Shown here: positions 53,664-62,428 of the stretch, piece by piece
How positions within the stretch are numbered: position 1 is the stretch's first letter
Layout of the letters: the number at the start of each line of letters is the position of its first letter
From: UBA7672 sp030824255
Lineage (GTDB): Bacteria; Pseudomonadota; Alphaproteobacteria; Caulobacterales; Hyphomonadaceae
Assembly: GCA_942493305.1 (NCBI GenBank)
Contig: OW818686.1
Coordinates: forward strand, 3,906,001-3,970,000
Direction: 5' to 3'
Length of the DNA stretch: 64,000 bases
Program-made: the position numbers and the translations under genes
Notes under the pieces: model-generated
Databases searched by the model: none
The model's input: only the letters and a program-made list of their open reading frames with translations
Told to the model about the DNA's origin: nothing

Positions 53664-54461
53664 TCACTTGAGCCTTAACAGCTCGATCTTCCGGAACTCG
53701 ATCGGATTGCCTTCGCTCTGCAGCGAGATCGTGCCGCCCTCAAGCTTCAGCTTGCCGCCGACCGCGGCCACCAGCGGCTTGGAGTTGGCCATCCGCCCCT
53801 CAGGATCGAGCTGCACGTCTGAATAAACGATGGTCGGCGCACCGTTGACCTTCTGCGTCACCGTGCCGTCAGGCGTAACCTCGACCTCGAACACTGCCCA
53901 AACCTCGTTGGGGCCAGATGGCGTCTTTGAGTTGATGCAGTGGGTCGCCTCCAGCTTCCCATCCATCACGACATTGGTGCCGGGCGAGCACATGTTGCCA
54001 TTGAAGCGCGCCTGTCCCGGCGCCGGCCCCAGAAGCTGCGCCTCGACTGAAACCGGAAAGCTGTCGCCGACAGCCATGCCCTTCGGGTCCTCGCCGAATA
54101 TCATCACGCCCGAGTTCGCAATCGCCCAGGCCGGCGTGTCCGCCGGATGGTCATTCAGGAAGCGGTATTCCATCCGCAGCCGATAGGGGCCGAAGATCGG
54201 CTCCTTGTAGAACAGGTGTCCGAAGCGTTCGGCGAATTGATCATACTTGTCGTAGCTGACAACAATGGCTCCGTCGCGGACACGGAAGGTGTCGCGATAG
54301 TTCTCGCCAAGCGGGAAACCGCGAATCTTGGGCGTCCAGCCGTCCAGCGTCTTGCCGTCGAAGAGTAGCTCCCAGTTTTCGCCGCTCTGCGGCATTGCCG
54401 TACATGCGCCCGCGCAAAGTGCGATGGTCGCGACGGCAATGCGCTTTGCCCAGCTTTGCAT
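53664..54461 (-). CDS. DUF1080 (3-keto-glycoside hydrolase family) lipoprotein
   Basis: A 265-residue exported protein of the concanavalin-like DUF1080 family, some members of which hydrolyse 3-keto-disaccharides. The start MQSWAKRIAVATIALCAGACTA gives a lipobox AGAC; an ATG five codons earlier is possible. Family landmarks are WELLFDGKTLDGWTPK near residue 30, a GHLFYKEPIFGPYRLRMEYRF strand pair, and NSGVMIFGEDPK. It is convergent with the subunit-3 gene (7 nt apart) and divergent from the MFS transporter. Confidence 0.88.
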   Translation of the reverse strand: MQSWAKRIAVATIALCAGACTAMPQSGENWELLFDGKTLDGWTPKIRGFPLGENYRDTFRVRDGAIVVSYDKYDQFAERFGHLFYKEPIFGPYRLRMEYRFLNDHPADTPAWAIANSGVMIFGEDPKGMAVGDSFPVSVEAQLLGPAPGQARFNGNMCSPGTNVVMDGKLEATHCINSKTPSGPNEVWAVFEVEVTPDGTVTQKVNGAPTIVYSDVQLDPEGRMANSKPLVAAVGGKLKLEGGTISLQSEGNPIEFRKIELLRLK

Positions 54462-54575
54462 GAAGTCAGCTCCCATTTCCTTACCCCGTTCTGGTGGACA
54501 GCGACCGCCGCGCTGGTAACACTCGATCCTAGAACATGAGCCGTGCTGGCGACAGACCGGTCGGGAGGACGATCA

Positions 54576-55790
54576 GTGATTCAGGTTCGGCTGTTTGTGA
54601 TGATGCTGCTCCAGCTCGCCATCTGGGGAGCGTATATGCCGAAGCTGTACCCCTACATGGGGCTGCTTGGATTCGAGGCATGGCAGATGTCCCTCGTCGG
54701 CAGCGCCTGGGGCATCGCCGCCATAGTTGGCATCTTCTTCTCCAACCAGTTCGCAGACCGCAATTTCTCCGCCGAACGCTTCCTCGCCGCAAGCAACGTC
54801 ATCGGCGGCGCAGCACTTCTCGGCTGCGCATATTTCACCGAGTTCTGGCCATTCTTCACCTGCTACCTCATCTTCAGCATGGTCTACGTGCCCTCAATGT
54901 CGGTCGCCAACGCCATCGCCTTCGCCAACCTGCGCGACCCTGCCGGGCAGTTCGGCGTCGTACGCATGGGCGGCACGATCGGCTGGATCATGGTCAGCTG
55001 GCCGTTCTTCTTCCTGCTCTCCGCAAAGGCCGGCGCGGATGAAATCCGCCTGATCTTCGTCGTCGCGGCCATCGTCTCGTTCGCGTTCGCCGCCTACAGT
55101 CTGACGCTGCCGCACACGCCGCCCAACCGCTCCGGCGCCGGAACCGACCCGCTGGCATGGCGCAAGGCGATCAAGCTTCTCGGCATCCCCGCCGTGCTTG
55201 TCCTCTTCATCGTTACCTTCATCGACAGCACCGTCCACAACGGCTACTTCATGATGGTCGATGACTACCTCACCAAGCGCGTCGGCATCGATGCAAACGT
55301 CTCGATGCTGGTGCAAAGCCTCGGTCAGGTCGCCGAGATCATCACCATGTTCGTGCTCGGTTACGTGCTGATCCGTCTCGGCTGGAAAGTCACGATGATC
55401 ATCGGTGTCCTTGGCCACGCTGCGCGCTTCCTGGCCTTCGCCTACTTTCCTGACAGCATCGCGATGGTCATCGCGGTCCAACTGCTGCACGGCATCTGCT
55501 ACGCTTTCTTTTTTGCGACCGTCTACATCTTCGTCGATGCCGCGTTCCCGAAGGATGTCCGTTCCAGCGCCCAGGGGCTGTTCAACCTCCTGATCCTCGG
55601 CATCGGCGTCGTATCCGCGAACTATCTCTTCGCGCCGCTGATGGCCCAGTGGACCGATCCGACCACCGGGATCATCGACTATCGCACGCTGTTCATGGTC
55701 CCTGCCGGCATGGCGTTCGTCGCGGTTCTTCTGCTGGCCGTATTTTTCCGGCCGGCCGAGCGCGGGCCCACAAGCGTTGCAGCCACTTAG
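54576..55790 (+). CDS. MFS transporter, nucleoside:H+ symporter (NHS) type
   Basis: A 404-residue inner-membrane transporter with twelve hydrophobic helices. The GTG at 54576 follows GGGAGGACGATCA. The start VRLFVMMLLQLAIWGAYMPKLYPYMG and the middle block HNGYFMMVDDYLTKRVG are typical of the NupG/XapB-like NHS group, whose members near sugar isomerases and Gfo/Idh genes probably import sugars or their derivatives. It begins a five-gene plus-strand run of transporter, two TIM barrels, dehydrogenase and DUF1080. Confidence 0.88.
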   Translation: MIQVRLFVMMLLQLAIWGAYMPKLYPYMGLLGFEAWQMSLVGSAWGIAAIVGIFFSNQFADRNFSAERFLAASNVIGGAALLGCAYFTEFWPFFTCYLIFSMVYVPSMSVANAIAFANLRDPAGQFGVVRMGGTIGWIMVSWPFFFLLSAKAGADEIRLIFVVAAIVSFAFAAYSLTLPHTPPNRSGAGTDPLAWRKAIKLLGIPAVLVLFIVTFIDSTVHNGYFMMVDDYLTKRVGIDANVSMLVQSLGQVAEIITMFVLGYVLIRLGWKVTMIIGVLGHAARFLAFAYFPDSIAMVIAVQLLHGICYAFFFATVYIFVDAAFPKDVRSSAQGLFNLLILGIGVVSANYLFAPLMAQWTDPTTGIIDYRTLFMVPAGMAFVAVLLLAVFFRPAERGPTSVAAT

Positions 55791-55811
55791 ATCGAGACAC
55801 AGTGACAAGAC

Positions 55812-56804
55812 ATGGAGCGCAACATGACCAGCCTCTCCCGTCGCAGTTTTGTACAAGCCTTGCTTGCAGCCGGCGCCGCAACGCCCCTTGCCGCCGCCTG
55901 CCAGAACTCCCAGGGAACGGCCATGGCTAGCGGCCCTTTTTTCCAGCGCAACGCGGCGCCGATCGGCATCCAGCTTTACACGCTGTCCGACATGCTGGCG
56001 AAAGATCTCGAGGGCGCAGTCGCAGCCGTTGGGCGTATCGGGTACAAGACCGTCGAGATCCCGTCCTACATGGGCAAGACGCCAGCTCAACTGCGCGAGT
56101 TGTTCTCGCGCAATGGCCTGACCTGCTCCGCCGCGCATATCCAGATGGCGGCGGGAACGGAAGCGGCTCCTGGCCTGCGGGGTGATCTCTCCAGGCTGGC
56201 GGCTGACATGCATACGCTGGGCGCGGGTTACATCTACGCGCCATCCATGCCGGCTCCGGCCGACATAGGCCTGACTCCGAACGCAGGCGAAGGATATGCC
56301 TTCATCGTGCGCGCGGCCGAGGCGATGGGCGAGGATCGCTGGAAGCGTTTCGCCGACGAGATGTCGGAGATCGGGCGCAAGCTCAACGCAAACGGGATCA
56401 AGTTCGGCTATCACAATCACAACTACGAGTTCGTGAAAGTTGGCAACCGGACGGGCTTCGACATCCTCGTCGAAGAGAGCGATCCGGCTCACGTTTCGTT
56501 TGAACTCGATGTCGGCTGGGCCGCGGCAGCGGGGCATGACATTCCGGCGCTGTTTGCGAAGCATTCGGGCCGGTACACCGGCATGCATATCAAGGACATC
56601 AAGGCGACAACGGCTCCGAACATCGCGCTGAAGATGGACCCGACCGAGGTGGGATCGGGCAAGCTGGACTGGAAAACGATCCTGCCGGCTGCCCACAAGG
56701 CTGGCGTCCGGAACTTCTTCCTTGAGCAGGAGCCGCCTTTTGTCTTGTCCCGGCTGGAAGCGGCGGAGATAGGGTATAAGTACCTCAGCACAGTGGAAGC
56801 CTGA
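55812..56804 (+). CDS. Exported xylose-isomerase-like TIM-barrel protein
   Basis: A 330-residue sugar phosphate isomerase/epimerase-fold protein. MTSLSRRSFVQALLAAG is a twin-arginine signal, and LAAAC may be a lipobox, so it likely works in the periplasm. The barrel begins IGIQLYTLSDML and carries metal-ligand motifs FGYHNHNYEF (about residue 200), SFELDVGWAAAAG and GMHIKDIK. Export excludes a phosphorylated sugar substrate. Related barrels act on 3-keto-glycosides by elimination, which would suit the neighbouring C3-oxidising enzymes. Confidence 0.87.
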   Translation: MERNMTSLSRRSFVQALLAAGAATPLAAACQNSQGTAMASGPFFQRNAAPIGIQLYTLSDMLAKDLEGAVAAVGRIGYKTVEIPSYMGKTPAQLRELFSRNGLTCSAAHIQMAAGTEAAPGLRGDLSRLAADMHTLGAGYIYAPSMPAPADIGLTPNAGEGYAFIVRAAEAMGEDRWKRFADEMSEIGRKLNANGIKFGYHNHNYEFVKVGNRTGFDILVEESDPAHVSFELDVGWAAAAGHDIPALFAKHSGRYTGMHIKDIKATTAPNIALKMDPTEVGSGKLDWKTILPAAHKAGVRNFFLEQEPPFVLSRLEAAEIGYKYLSTVEA

Positions 56805-56813
56805 GGACGACCA

Positions 56814-57872
56814 ATGAAGACCATGAAGGGACCCGGCATCTTCCTCGCGCAATTCGTGGGGCCCGATGCGCCGTTCAACTCCCTGCCTGCCATTGCAAAA
56901 TGGGCGAAGGACAAGGGCTTTGTCGGCGTCCAGATTCCAACTGGCGAGGCTTCGCTGTTCGATCTTCGCAAGGCGGCGGAGAGTGACGCTTATTGTGACG
57001 AGATTACTGGCATCCTGAAGGATGCCGGGATCGTCATCACCGAACTATCGACACACCTGCAGGGACAGCTCGTCGCCGTGCATCCGGCGTATGACACACT
57101 GTTCGACGCCTTTGCACCCGAGCAAGTACGGGGCAATCCGAAGGCTCGGCAGGAATGGGCCGTCGAGCAGGTGAAGCTCGCCGCCAAGGCTTCGCGCCGA
57201 CTGGGCCTCGATGCCAGCGTGACGTTTTCCGGCTCACTGGCATGGCCTTACTTCTTCCCCTGGCCGCAAAGACCGCCGGGTCTTTTCGAAACGGCGTTCG
57301 AGGAACTCGCGAAACGCTGGAAGCCCATCCTTGACGCCTACGAGGATGCGGGCGTCGACCTCTGCTACGAAATCCATCCGAGCGAGGACTTGTTCGACGG
57401 TACGACGTTCGAGATGTTTCTTGATCGCGTGAAGGGCCACAAGCGTGCGAACATCCTGTTTGACCCGAGCCACTTCGTACTGCAGCAGCTGAACTATCTC
57501 GAATACATCGACCTGTATCACGAGCGGATCAAGATGTTCCACGTCAAGGACGCGGAGTTCAATCCGACCGGACGACAAGGCGTGTACTCCGGGTACGCGC
57601 CGTGGCTTGAGCGGGCGGGACGGTTCCGGTCAGTTGGCGATGGGCAGGTGGATTTCAAAGGCATCTTCTCGAAGCTCGCTGGCTATGACTACGAAGGCTG
57701 GGCGGTGCTGGAATGGGAATGCTGCATCAAGCATCCAGAGGATGGCGCGCGTGAAGGCGCGGCCTTCATTCGCGACCACATCATCCGCGTGACGCCACGT
57801 GCGTTCGATGACTTCGCGGCTAGCGGGACGGATGAGAAAGCCAACCGCCGCCTGCTGGGGCTGGACCGTTGA
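56814..57872 (+). CDS. Cytoplasmic sugar isomerase/epimerase-like TIM barrel
   Basis: A 352-residue xylose-isomerase-like barrel without a signal peptide. The ATG at 56814 could also be 9 nt later. Metal-ligand segments are visible: YEIHPSEDLFDG (about residue 185), FDPSHFVLQQ (about 220), MFHVKDAEF (about 245) and AVLEWECCIKHPEDG near 302. It lies 9 nt after the exported barrel and overlaps the Gfo/Idh gene by 4 nt. The reaction is unknown; isomerisation or elimination of an imported keto-sugar is the likely class. Confidence 0.88.
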   Translation: MKTMKGPGIFLAQFVGPDAPFNSLPAIAKWAKDKGFVGVQIPTGEASLFDLRKAAESDAYCDEITGILKDAGIVITELSTHLQGQLVAVHPAYDTLFDAFAPEQVRGNPKARQEWAVEQVKLAAKASRRLGLDASVTFSGSLAWPYFFPWPQRPPGLFETAFEELAKRWKPILDAYEDAGVDLCYEIHPSEDLFDGTTFEMFLDRVKGHKRANILFDPSHFVLQQLNYLEYIDLYHERIKMFHVKDAEFNPTGRQGVYSGYAPWLERAGRFRSVGDGQVDFKGIFSKLAGYDYEGWAVLEWECCIKHPEDGAREGAAFIRDHIIRVTPRAFDDFAASGTDEKANRRLLGLDR

Positions 57873-59008
57873 GGCGGCTGCGCCTTGGCATGGTCGGCGG
57901 CGGCGAAGGCGCGTTCATCGGCGGCGTTCACCGGATGGCGGCGCGGCTGGATGGGCACTGGGATCTGGTTGCCGGAAACTTTCAGTCTGATCCGGAAAAG
58001 TCCGTCGCGTTTGGTAAGGCGCAGGGGATTGAGACTGATCGCGCCTATCCGGACTTCCGCACAATGGCAGCGAGCGAGGCGAAGCGGGCGGACCGGATCG
58101 ATGCGGTGGCGATCGTGACGCCGAACTCGACCCATCATGCCATTGCGCGTGCATTTCTCGACGTGGGCATTCCGGTCATCTGCGACAAGCCGATGACCAT
58201 TACGCGCAAGCACGCAGAGGATCTTGCTGACGTCGTGGCGAAGACGGGCCTGCCCTTCATCCTGACTCACAACTATTCCGGCTATCCGATGATGCGGCAG
58301 GCCCGCGAGATGGTGACGAGCGGCGGGCTTGGGGCGGTTCGGATTGTGCAGGTTGAGTATGCGCAGGACTGGCTGGCGACAGAGTTGCCGGGAAACAAGC
58401 AGGCGGACTGGCGTTCAGACCCTGCCAAAGCGGGCCCGGGCGGCGCTCTTGGTGATATCGCCACGCACGCATTCCAGTTGCTGGAGTTCGTGACGGGACT
58501 GCAGGTTCAGACAATGGCGGCGGAGCTTTCGGCGTTCGTGCCCGGCCGTAGGGTGGACGACAATGTGAACATCATGCTGCGCTTCGGGACAGAGGCGCGT
58601 GGCATGCTGTGGGCGAGCCAGGTGGCGACGGGTTCCGTGAACGGGCTGAAGTTGCGCGTGTTTGGTGACAAGGGCGGGATCGAGTGGGCGCAGGAAACAC
58701 CGGAAACGCTGCTGTTCACGCCACTGGGTGAGCAACAGAGAGTCATACGGCGTGGAGGCGCTGGCGTTTCTGTATCGGCGACCTATGCGAGCCGTGTGCC
58801 GGGTGGGCATCCCGAAGGCTATCTTGAAGGCTTTGCCCAGATCTATGCTGACGCGGCTGAACTGGTGCGCGCACATCAGGAGGGACGCGAGGCGAATGCC
58901 TTTGCAAAGCTGGCGCCCGGCGTGGGCGACGGCGTTCGCGGCGTGAAGTTCATCGAGGCGGCAGTCGCTTCAAGCAAGAACAATGGCGCGTGGACCGCGC
59001 TGGAGTGA
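57869..59008 (+). CDS. Gfo/Idh/MocA family NAD(P)-dependent oxidoreductase
   Basis: A 379-residue sugar dehydrogenase. The Rossmann start RLGMVGGGEGAFIGGVHRMAAR is at residue 5, the VICDKPMTIT motif (EKP type) at about 108, and the catalytic His region GDIATHAFQLLEFVTG at about 195. The start is TTG, overlapping the preceding stop (TTGA). Members of this family interconvert hydroxyl and keto sugars, so this enzyme could reduce a 3-keto sugar in the cytoplasm. The last gene of the run follows 11 nt later. Confidence 0.9.
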   Translation: MRRLRLGMVGGGEGAFIGGVHRMAARLDGHWDLVAGNFQSDPEKSVAFGKAQGIETDRAYPDFRTMAASEAKRADRIDAVAIVTPNSTHHAIARAFLDVGIPVICDKPMTITRKHAEDLADVVAKTGLPFILTHNYSGYPMMRQAREMVTSGGLGAVRIVQVEYAQDWLATELPGNKQADWRSDPAKAGPGGALGDIATHAFQLLEFVTGLQVQTMAAELSAFVPGRRVDDNVNIMLRFGTEARGMLWASQVATGSVNGLKLRVFGDKGGIEWAQETPETLLFTPLGEQQRVIRRGGAGVSVSATYASRVPGGHPEGYLEGFAQIYADAAELVRAHQEGREANAFAKLAPGVGDGVRGVKFIEAAVASSKNNGAWTALE

Positions 59009-59019
59009 AGGAGAGACAA

Positions 59020-59787
59020 ATGCGGATGGTGGCGGGACTCTCAATTATTGCGGTCATGCTGGCGGCGTGCGGCGAACCGGCGCCTGCGACGCAGACCGAC
59101 ACACCCTTGCCGCCGCCACCCGCTGGCGCAGCGCCTCCGGCGGACCAACCTGGAGCCGCCATGCTGACGCCAGAAGAGACCGCCGCTGGCTGGAAGCTGC
59201 TCTTCAACGGCACGGACCTTTCAGGCTGGAAGGGGTACAAAAAAGATGCGCCCGGAGCGGGCTGGGCGGTCGAGGATGGCACGCTGGCACTGACCGCTGG
59301 CGGCGCTGGCGACCTGATGACGGTGGAGGAGTTCGGGCCGTTCGAGTTGTCGCTGGAGTGGAAGATTTCGCCGAATGGAAACAGCGGCATCATCTACCTG
59401 ATCAAGGAAGATCCGGCGGCCGAGAACACCTACAATACCGGGCCTGAGATGCAGGTGCTCGATGATGATGGCCATCCCGACGGGAAGATTCCGTCCCACC
59501 GCGCAGGCGCGCTCTACGATTTTGTCGTGCCGCCGGCGGGCGCCGTGAAGCCTGTGGGTGAATGGAACGAGGCCGTGGTTCGCTTCACCGGATCTGAAAT
59601 CGAACATTGGCTGAATGGCACGCTGGTGTCGGAGTCCAGCTATGGCGACGATGCATGGAAGGCGAAGGTCGCAGCCACCAAGTTCAAGCAGTGGCCACTC
59701 TTCGGTACATTCTCCAGCGGGCACATCGCGCTACAGGACCATGGCGACAAGGTCTGGTATCGCAACATCAAGATCCGCCCGCTCTAG
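59020..59787 (+). CDS. DUF1080 (3-keto-glycoside hydrolase family) lipoprotein
   Basis: A 255-residue exported DUF1080 protein. The ATG at 59020 follows AAGGAGAGACAA, and VMLAACGEP is the lipobox. A Pro/Ala linker (residues about 25-48) leads to WKLLFNGTDLSGWKGYKKDAP. Further landmarks are EWKISPNGNSGIIYL, YNTGPEMQVLDDDGHPDGK and VWYRNIKIRPL, the canonical DUF1080 core. It differs clearly from the copy at 53664-54461 and probably accepts another glycoside. It ends the plus-strand run. Confidence 0.9.
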   Translation: MRMVAGLSIIAVMLAACGEPAPATQTDTPLPPPPAGAAPPADQPGAAMLTPEETAAGWKLLFNGTDLSGWKGYKKDAPGAGWAVEDGTLALTAGGAGDLMTVEEFGPFELSLEWKISPNGNSGIIYLIKEDPAAENTYNTGPEMQVLDDDGHPDGKIPSHRAGALYDFVVPPAGAVKPVGEWNEAVVRFTGSEIEHWLNGTLVSESSYGDDAWKAKVAATKFKQWPLFGTFSSGHIALQDHGDKVWYRNIKIRPL

Positions 59788-59876
59788 TTTCGGACCGGCG
59801 ATCTCCCGCCTGGCAGGCGGCGCGTCAGCGGCGCGCGGCGTCCCTTCAACACAATGATTGCTGCCTTGCAGCGACT

Positions 59877-59904
59877 GCCGGGCGGGAACCCGGCGGTCCT
59901 TCTG
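59877..59904 (+). terminator. Terminator of the sugar operon
   Basis: GCCGGG (59877-59882) pairs with CCCGGC (59889-59894), followed by GGTCCTTCTGTTT. It lies between convergent genes. A second small stem CCGCC/GGCGG occurs at 59806-59820. The T-run is interrupted, so efficiency is uncertain. Confidence 0.5.
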
Positions 59905-59905
59905 T

Positions 59906-60595
59906 TTAGGCTGGCGTGTATTTTAGGCCCATGGCTTCGATGATGCCCTTGATGTGAGCGGCGGCTTCTGGCGTCGGGCCCGGATAGTCTCCGGTTCCGG
60001 GCTGGTTGCCGATGTAGCCGATGTCGGCCCAGCCCTCGCGCGTGGTGTAATAGGCGCCGAGGGTGAGGCTGCGGGCGCGGCCGAAGAATTCGGCGGGCTT
60101 TTCGAGGCCTGCCTTCACCTTATCCTTGAAGGCGATGTCATCGAGGATGAGTTTCTGCGCGCTGGCTTCGGCGCGGATAAATGGCACGCCGTTGCGGACT
60201 TTCGATTCCTCATCGAGCCAGGCGAGGCCGTTGACGATGAGGACGCGATCCTTGTGCTGGTCAGGATAGGGGGCGCTGACCCACTCGTTGATGAAAGCGG
60301 GAACACCAACTTTCGAGGGCGCGGGGTTATCGCCTTCCGCAGGAAGAATGAGATCGACGAGATCGGTTGCGATTTCGAGCTCCGCGGCGGTGAGCGTCAG
60401 CGGCCATGGTACGCTGGGATTGATGAGATCCGGGTCCTTGCCAACGCCCGTCGCCTTGATGGCTTCGAGTTCGGCCCAGCTGAGGCCCTTGGCGCCATCG
60501 CCGCACGCGGCGAGCTGGCCCACGGCCAAGGCGCCCATCAGCCATTTGAGGGTGACGCGGCGGTCGATCGTGACGAGCGTTTTCATATCGGTCAT
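59906..60595 (-). CDS. Gluconate 2-dehydrogenase subunit 3 family protein (Tat lipoprotein)
   Basis: A 229-residue small subunit with twin-arginine signal TIDRRVTLKWLMGALAVG and lipobox LAAC. The mature protein has LTAAELEIATDLVDLILPAEGDNPAPSKVGVPAFINEWVSAPY, the family core, and a closing segment near residue 190 with GYIGNQPGTGDYPGP. It lies 14 nt downstream of its GMC partner. The sequence is diverged from the plus-strand copy at 53051, suggesting an old duplication or separate acquisition. Confidence 0.88.
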   Translation of the reverse strand: MTDMKTLVTIDRRVTLKWLMGALAVGQLAACGDGAKGLSWAELEAIKATGVGKDPDLINPSVPWPLTLTAAELEIATDLVDLILPAEGDNPAPSKVGVPAFINEWVSAPYPDQHKDRVLIVNGLAWLDEESKVRNGVPFIRAEASAQKLILDDIAFKDKVKAGLEKPAEFFGRARSLTLGAYYTTREGWADIGYIGNQPGTGDYPGPTPEAAAHIKGIIEAMGLKYTPA

Positions 60596-60609
60596 GTCTC
60601 CCTCCTCCC

Positions 60610-62292
60610 TTAAAGCTCGCCCGTACGCAGGCGCGTGACGATGTTGTCGGACGAGCGCATGGCGAGAGCCATGATGGTGATCGTGGGGTTCTTGTGGGCC
60701 TTGGAGGCAAAGACGGAGCCGTCTGTGATGTAGAGATTATCCACGTCCCACGTCTTGCCGAACTGGTTGGTGACGCTGGACCTTGCATCGGCGCCCATCC
60801 GGGCCGTGCCCACTTCGTGGATGATTTCGCCGCCTTTCGAGATGGCTTTGGACGGATCGAGCGGCTCGGAGACGAGCGTGCCGCCGAGCTTGTCGATCAG
60901 CTCCTTCATCGACTTCTGGAAGTGCGTCACCTGCTTCAGCTCGTGATCGGACCAGGCGAAGTTGAACTTCAACACAGGGATGCCAAAGCGATCTTTCGTG
61001 TTGGTGTCGATAGAGCAGAAGCTGTTGGCGTTGGGGATCATCTCGCCGCGTTGCGTGAAGCCGATGCGGGAGCCGTAGCGGCGTTTGACGTCTGCACGGA
61101 GGGATGAGCCATAGCCATCGAGACCGCCGCCGACACCCATGCCGGGGTCGCCGAAGGAGCCGCCTATTTCGACATGGTAACCACGGGGCGTATCGACCTC
61201 GCCGCTCTGGATACGCTTGTAATCCCAGAACGGGATATAGGCGTGGAGACCCATAGCCCCGTCTTCATTGTAGCGCGGGCGACCTTCGAGCTGTGGGAAG
61301 TAAGCAGAGACGGAGGAGCCGACGGTATCCATAAGATTGCGGCCGACTTGTCCGCTGGAGTTGGCGAGGCCTTCGGACCGGCCGGCGACCTGCGAGTTGA
61401 GCAGGATCCGGGCGGTCTCGCCCGTGGAGGCGGCCAGTACCACAACACGGCCCTTCGCTTCCTTGTGAGCGCCGGTGGCCTTGTCGATGTAGCGGACGCC
61501 AGTGGCCTTGCCGTTCGCATCGAGCAACACTTCGTAGACCATGGCACCGGTAGCGATGGTGAGCTTGCCAGTCGCCTGAGCCCACGGGATGAAGGACGTG
61601 GTGGTCTGGAAGGCGGCGCCGATGGAGCAGCCACGGCCGCAGGCAGAAGCCCAGTAGCAGGGCGAGCGTTCGTCGATCTTCTTGGTGAGGATGGCGCGGC
61701 GGGCCGCGACGACGGGAATGTTCAGCGCATCGCCGCCGGCCTTCAGGAACGTTTCCCAGACGCGGAACTTCGGCGGCGGCTGGAGCACGCCGGGGCCGGA
61801 GTTGGGATGGTTTTCGAGGCCATCATTGGAGCCGTAGACGCCGACAAGTTTTTCGGTGCGGTCATACCAGGGAGCCATGTCTTCATAGGTGACAGGCCAG
61901 TCTTCGCCGAGGCCGTCGCGCGTCTTGGGCTTGAAATCGTATTCGCCCATGCGGAAGGAATTTCGCGCCCAATGGTTGGTTCGGCCGCCGAGCATGCGGG
62001 AGCGCCACCACATGAACTCCGAGCCTTCGGCCATTGTGTAGGGCTCGCCGGGCATGTTCCAACCGCCATCGACGGTGGCGTCATAGAAGCCAAACTCCTT
62101 GTCCGGCGTGCCGACGCCGCGCAGGGGCGCATCCATCGCCATGTTGAGCATCGGGGATTCGTCGGGGCTGTAGTTCCTGCCCGCTTCGAGCATCAGGACG
62201 CTCGCGCCGGCTTTGGCGAGCATCCAGGCGGCCATCGCGCCGCCCGCGCCGGAGCCAACGACGACGGCATCGTGCGGATCGTCTGGTGTCAT
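60610..62292 (-). CDS. GMC-family FAD oxidoreductase (second copy)
   Basis: A 560-residue flavoprotein. The ATG at 62290-62292 is preceded by GGGGAG. The FAD motif AVVVGSGAGGAMAAWMLAKAG is near residue 10, EAGRNYSPDESPMLN follows, and the C-terminal HEVGTARMGADARSSVTN and KNPTIT complete the GMC active site. Its gene order (flavoprotein, then small Tat subunit) equals that of the pair at 51303-53656, but it is on the opposite strand and differs in sequence. A periplasmic sugar or glycoside C3-oxidation role is inferred. Confidence 0.88.
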   Translation of the reverse strand: MTPDDPHDAVVVGSGAGGAMAAWMLAKAGASVLMLEAGRNYSPDESPMLNMAMDAPLRGVGTPDKEFGFYDATVDGGWNMPGEPYTMAEGSEFMWWRSRMLGGRTNHWARNSFRMGEYDFKPKTRDGLGEDWPVTYEDMAPWYDRTEKLVGVYGSNDGLENHPNSGPGVLQPPPKFRVWETFLKAGGDALNIPVVAARRAILTKKIDERSPCYWASACGRGCSIGAAFQTTTSFIPWAQATGKLTIATGAMVYEVLLDANGKATGVRYIDKATGAHKEAKGRVVVLAASTGETARILLNSQVAGRSEGLANSSGQVGRNLMDTVGSSVSAYFPQLEGRPRYNEDGAMGLHAYIPFWDYKRIQSGEVDTPRGYHVEIGGSFGDPGMGVGGGLDGYGSSLRADVKRRYGSRIGFTQRGEMIPNANSFCSIDTNTKDRFGIPVLKFNFAWSDHELKQVTHFQKSMKELIDKLGGTLVSEPLDPSKAISKGGEIIHEVGTARMGADARSSVTNQFGKTWDVDNLYITDGSVFASKAHKNPTITIMALAMRSSDNIVTRLRTGEL

Positions 62293-62428
62293 GGTGCGGC
62301 TCCCCTGAGTGCGGCCATTTTTGGCCTGCATTCGGGGCGAGACTAGCGCGTGTGTGGGGGATGTCGACTGGGGAAGGATTGCTGTGCGCGAAGCCCGAAG
62401 TGCGCAGCGCCGGAATGACAGTTCAAGA

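Noticed and set aside
54894..56852. A 652-codon open frame on the minus strand over the MFS and TIM-barrel genes
   Set aside because: Antisense shadow with low-complexity charged sequence; the plus-strand genes are clearly recognised.
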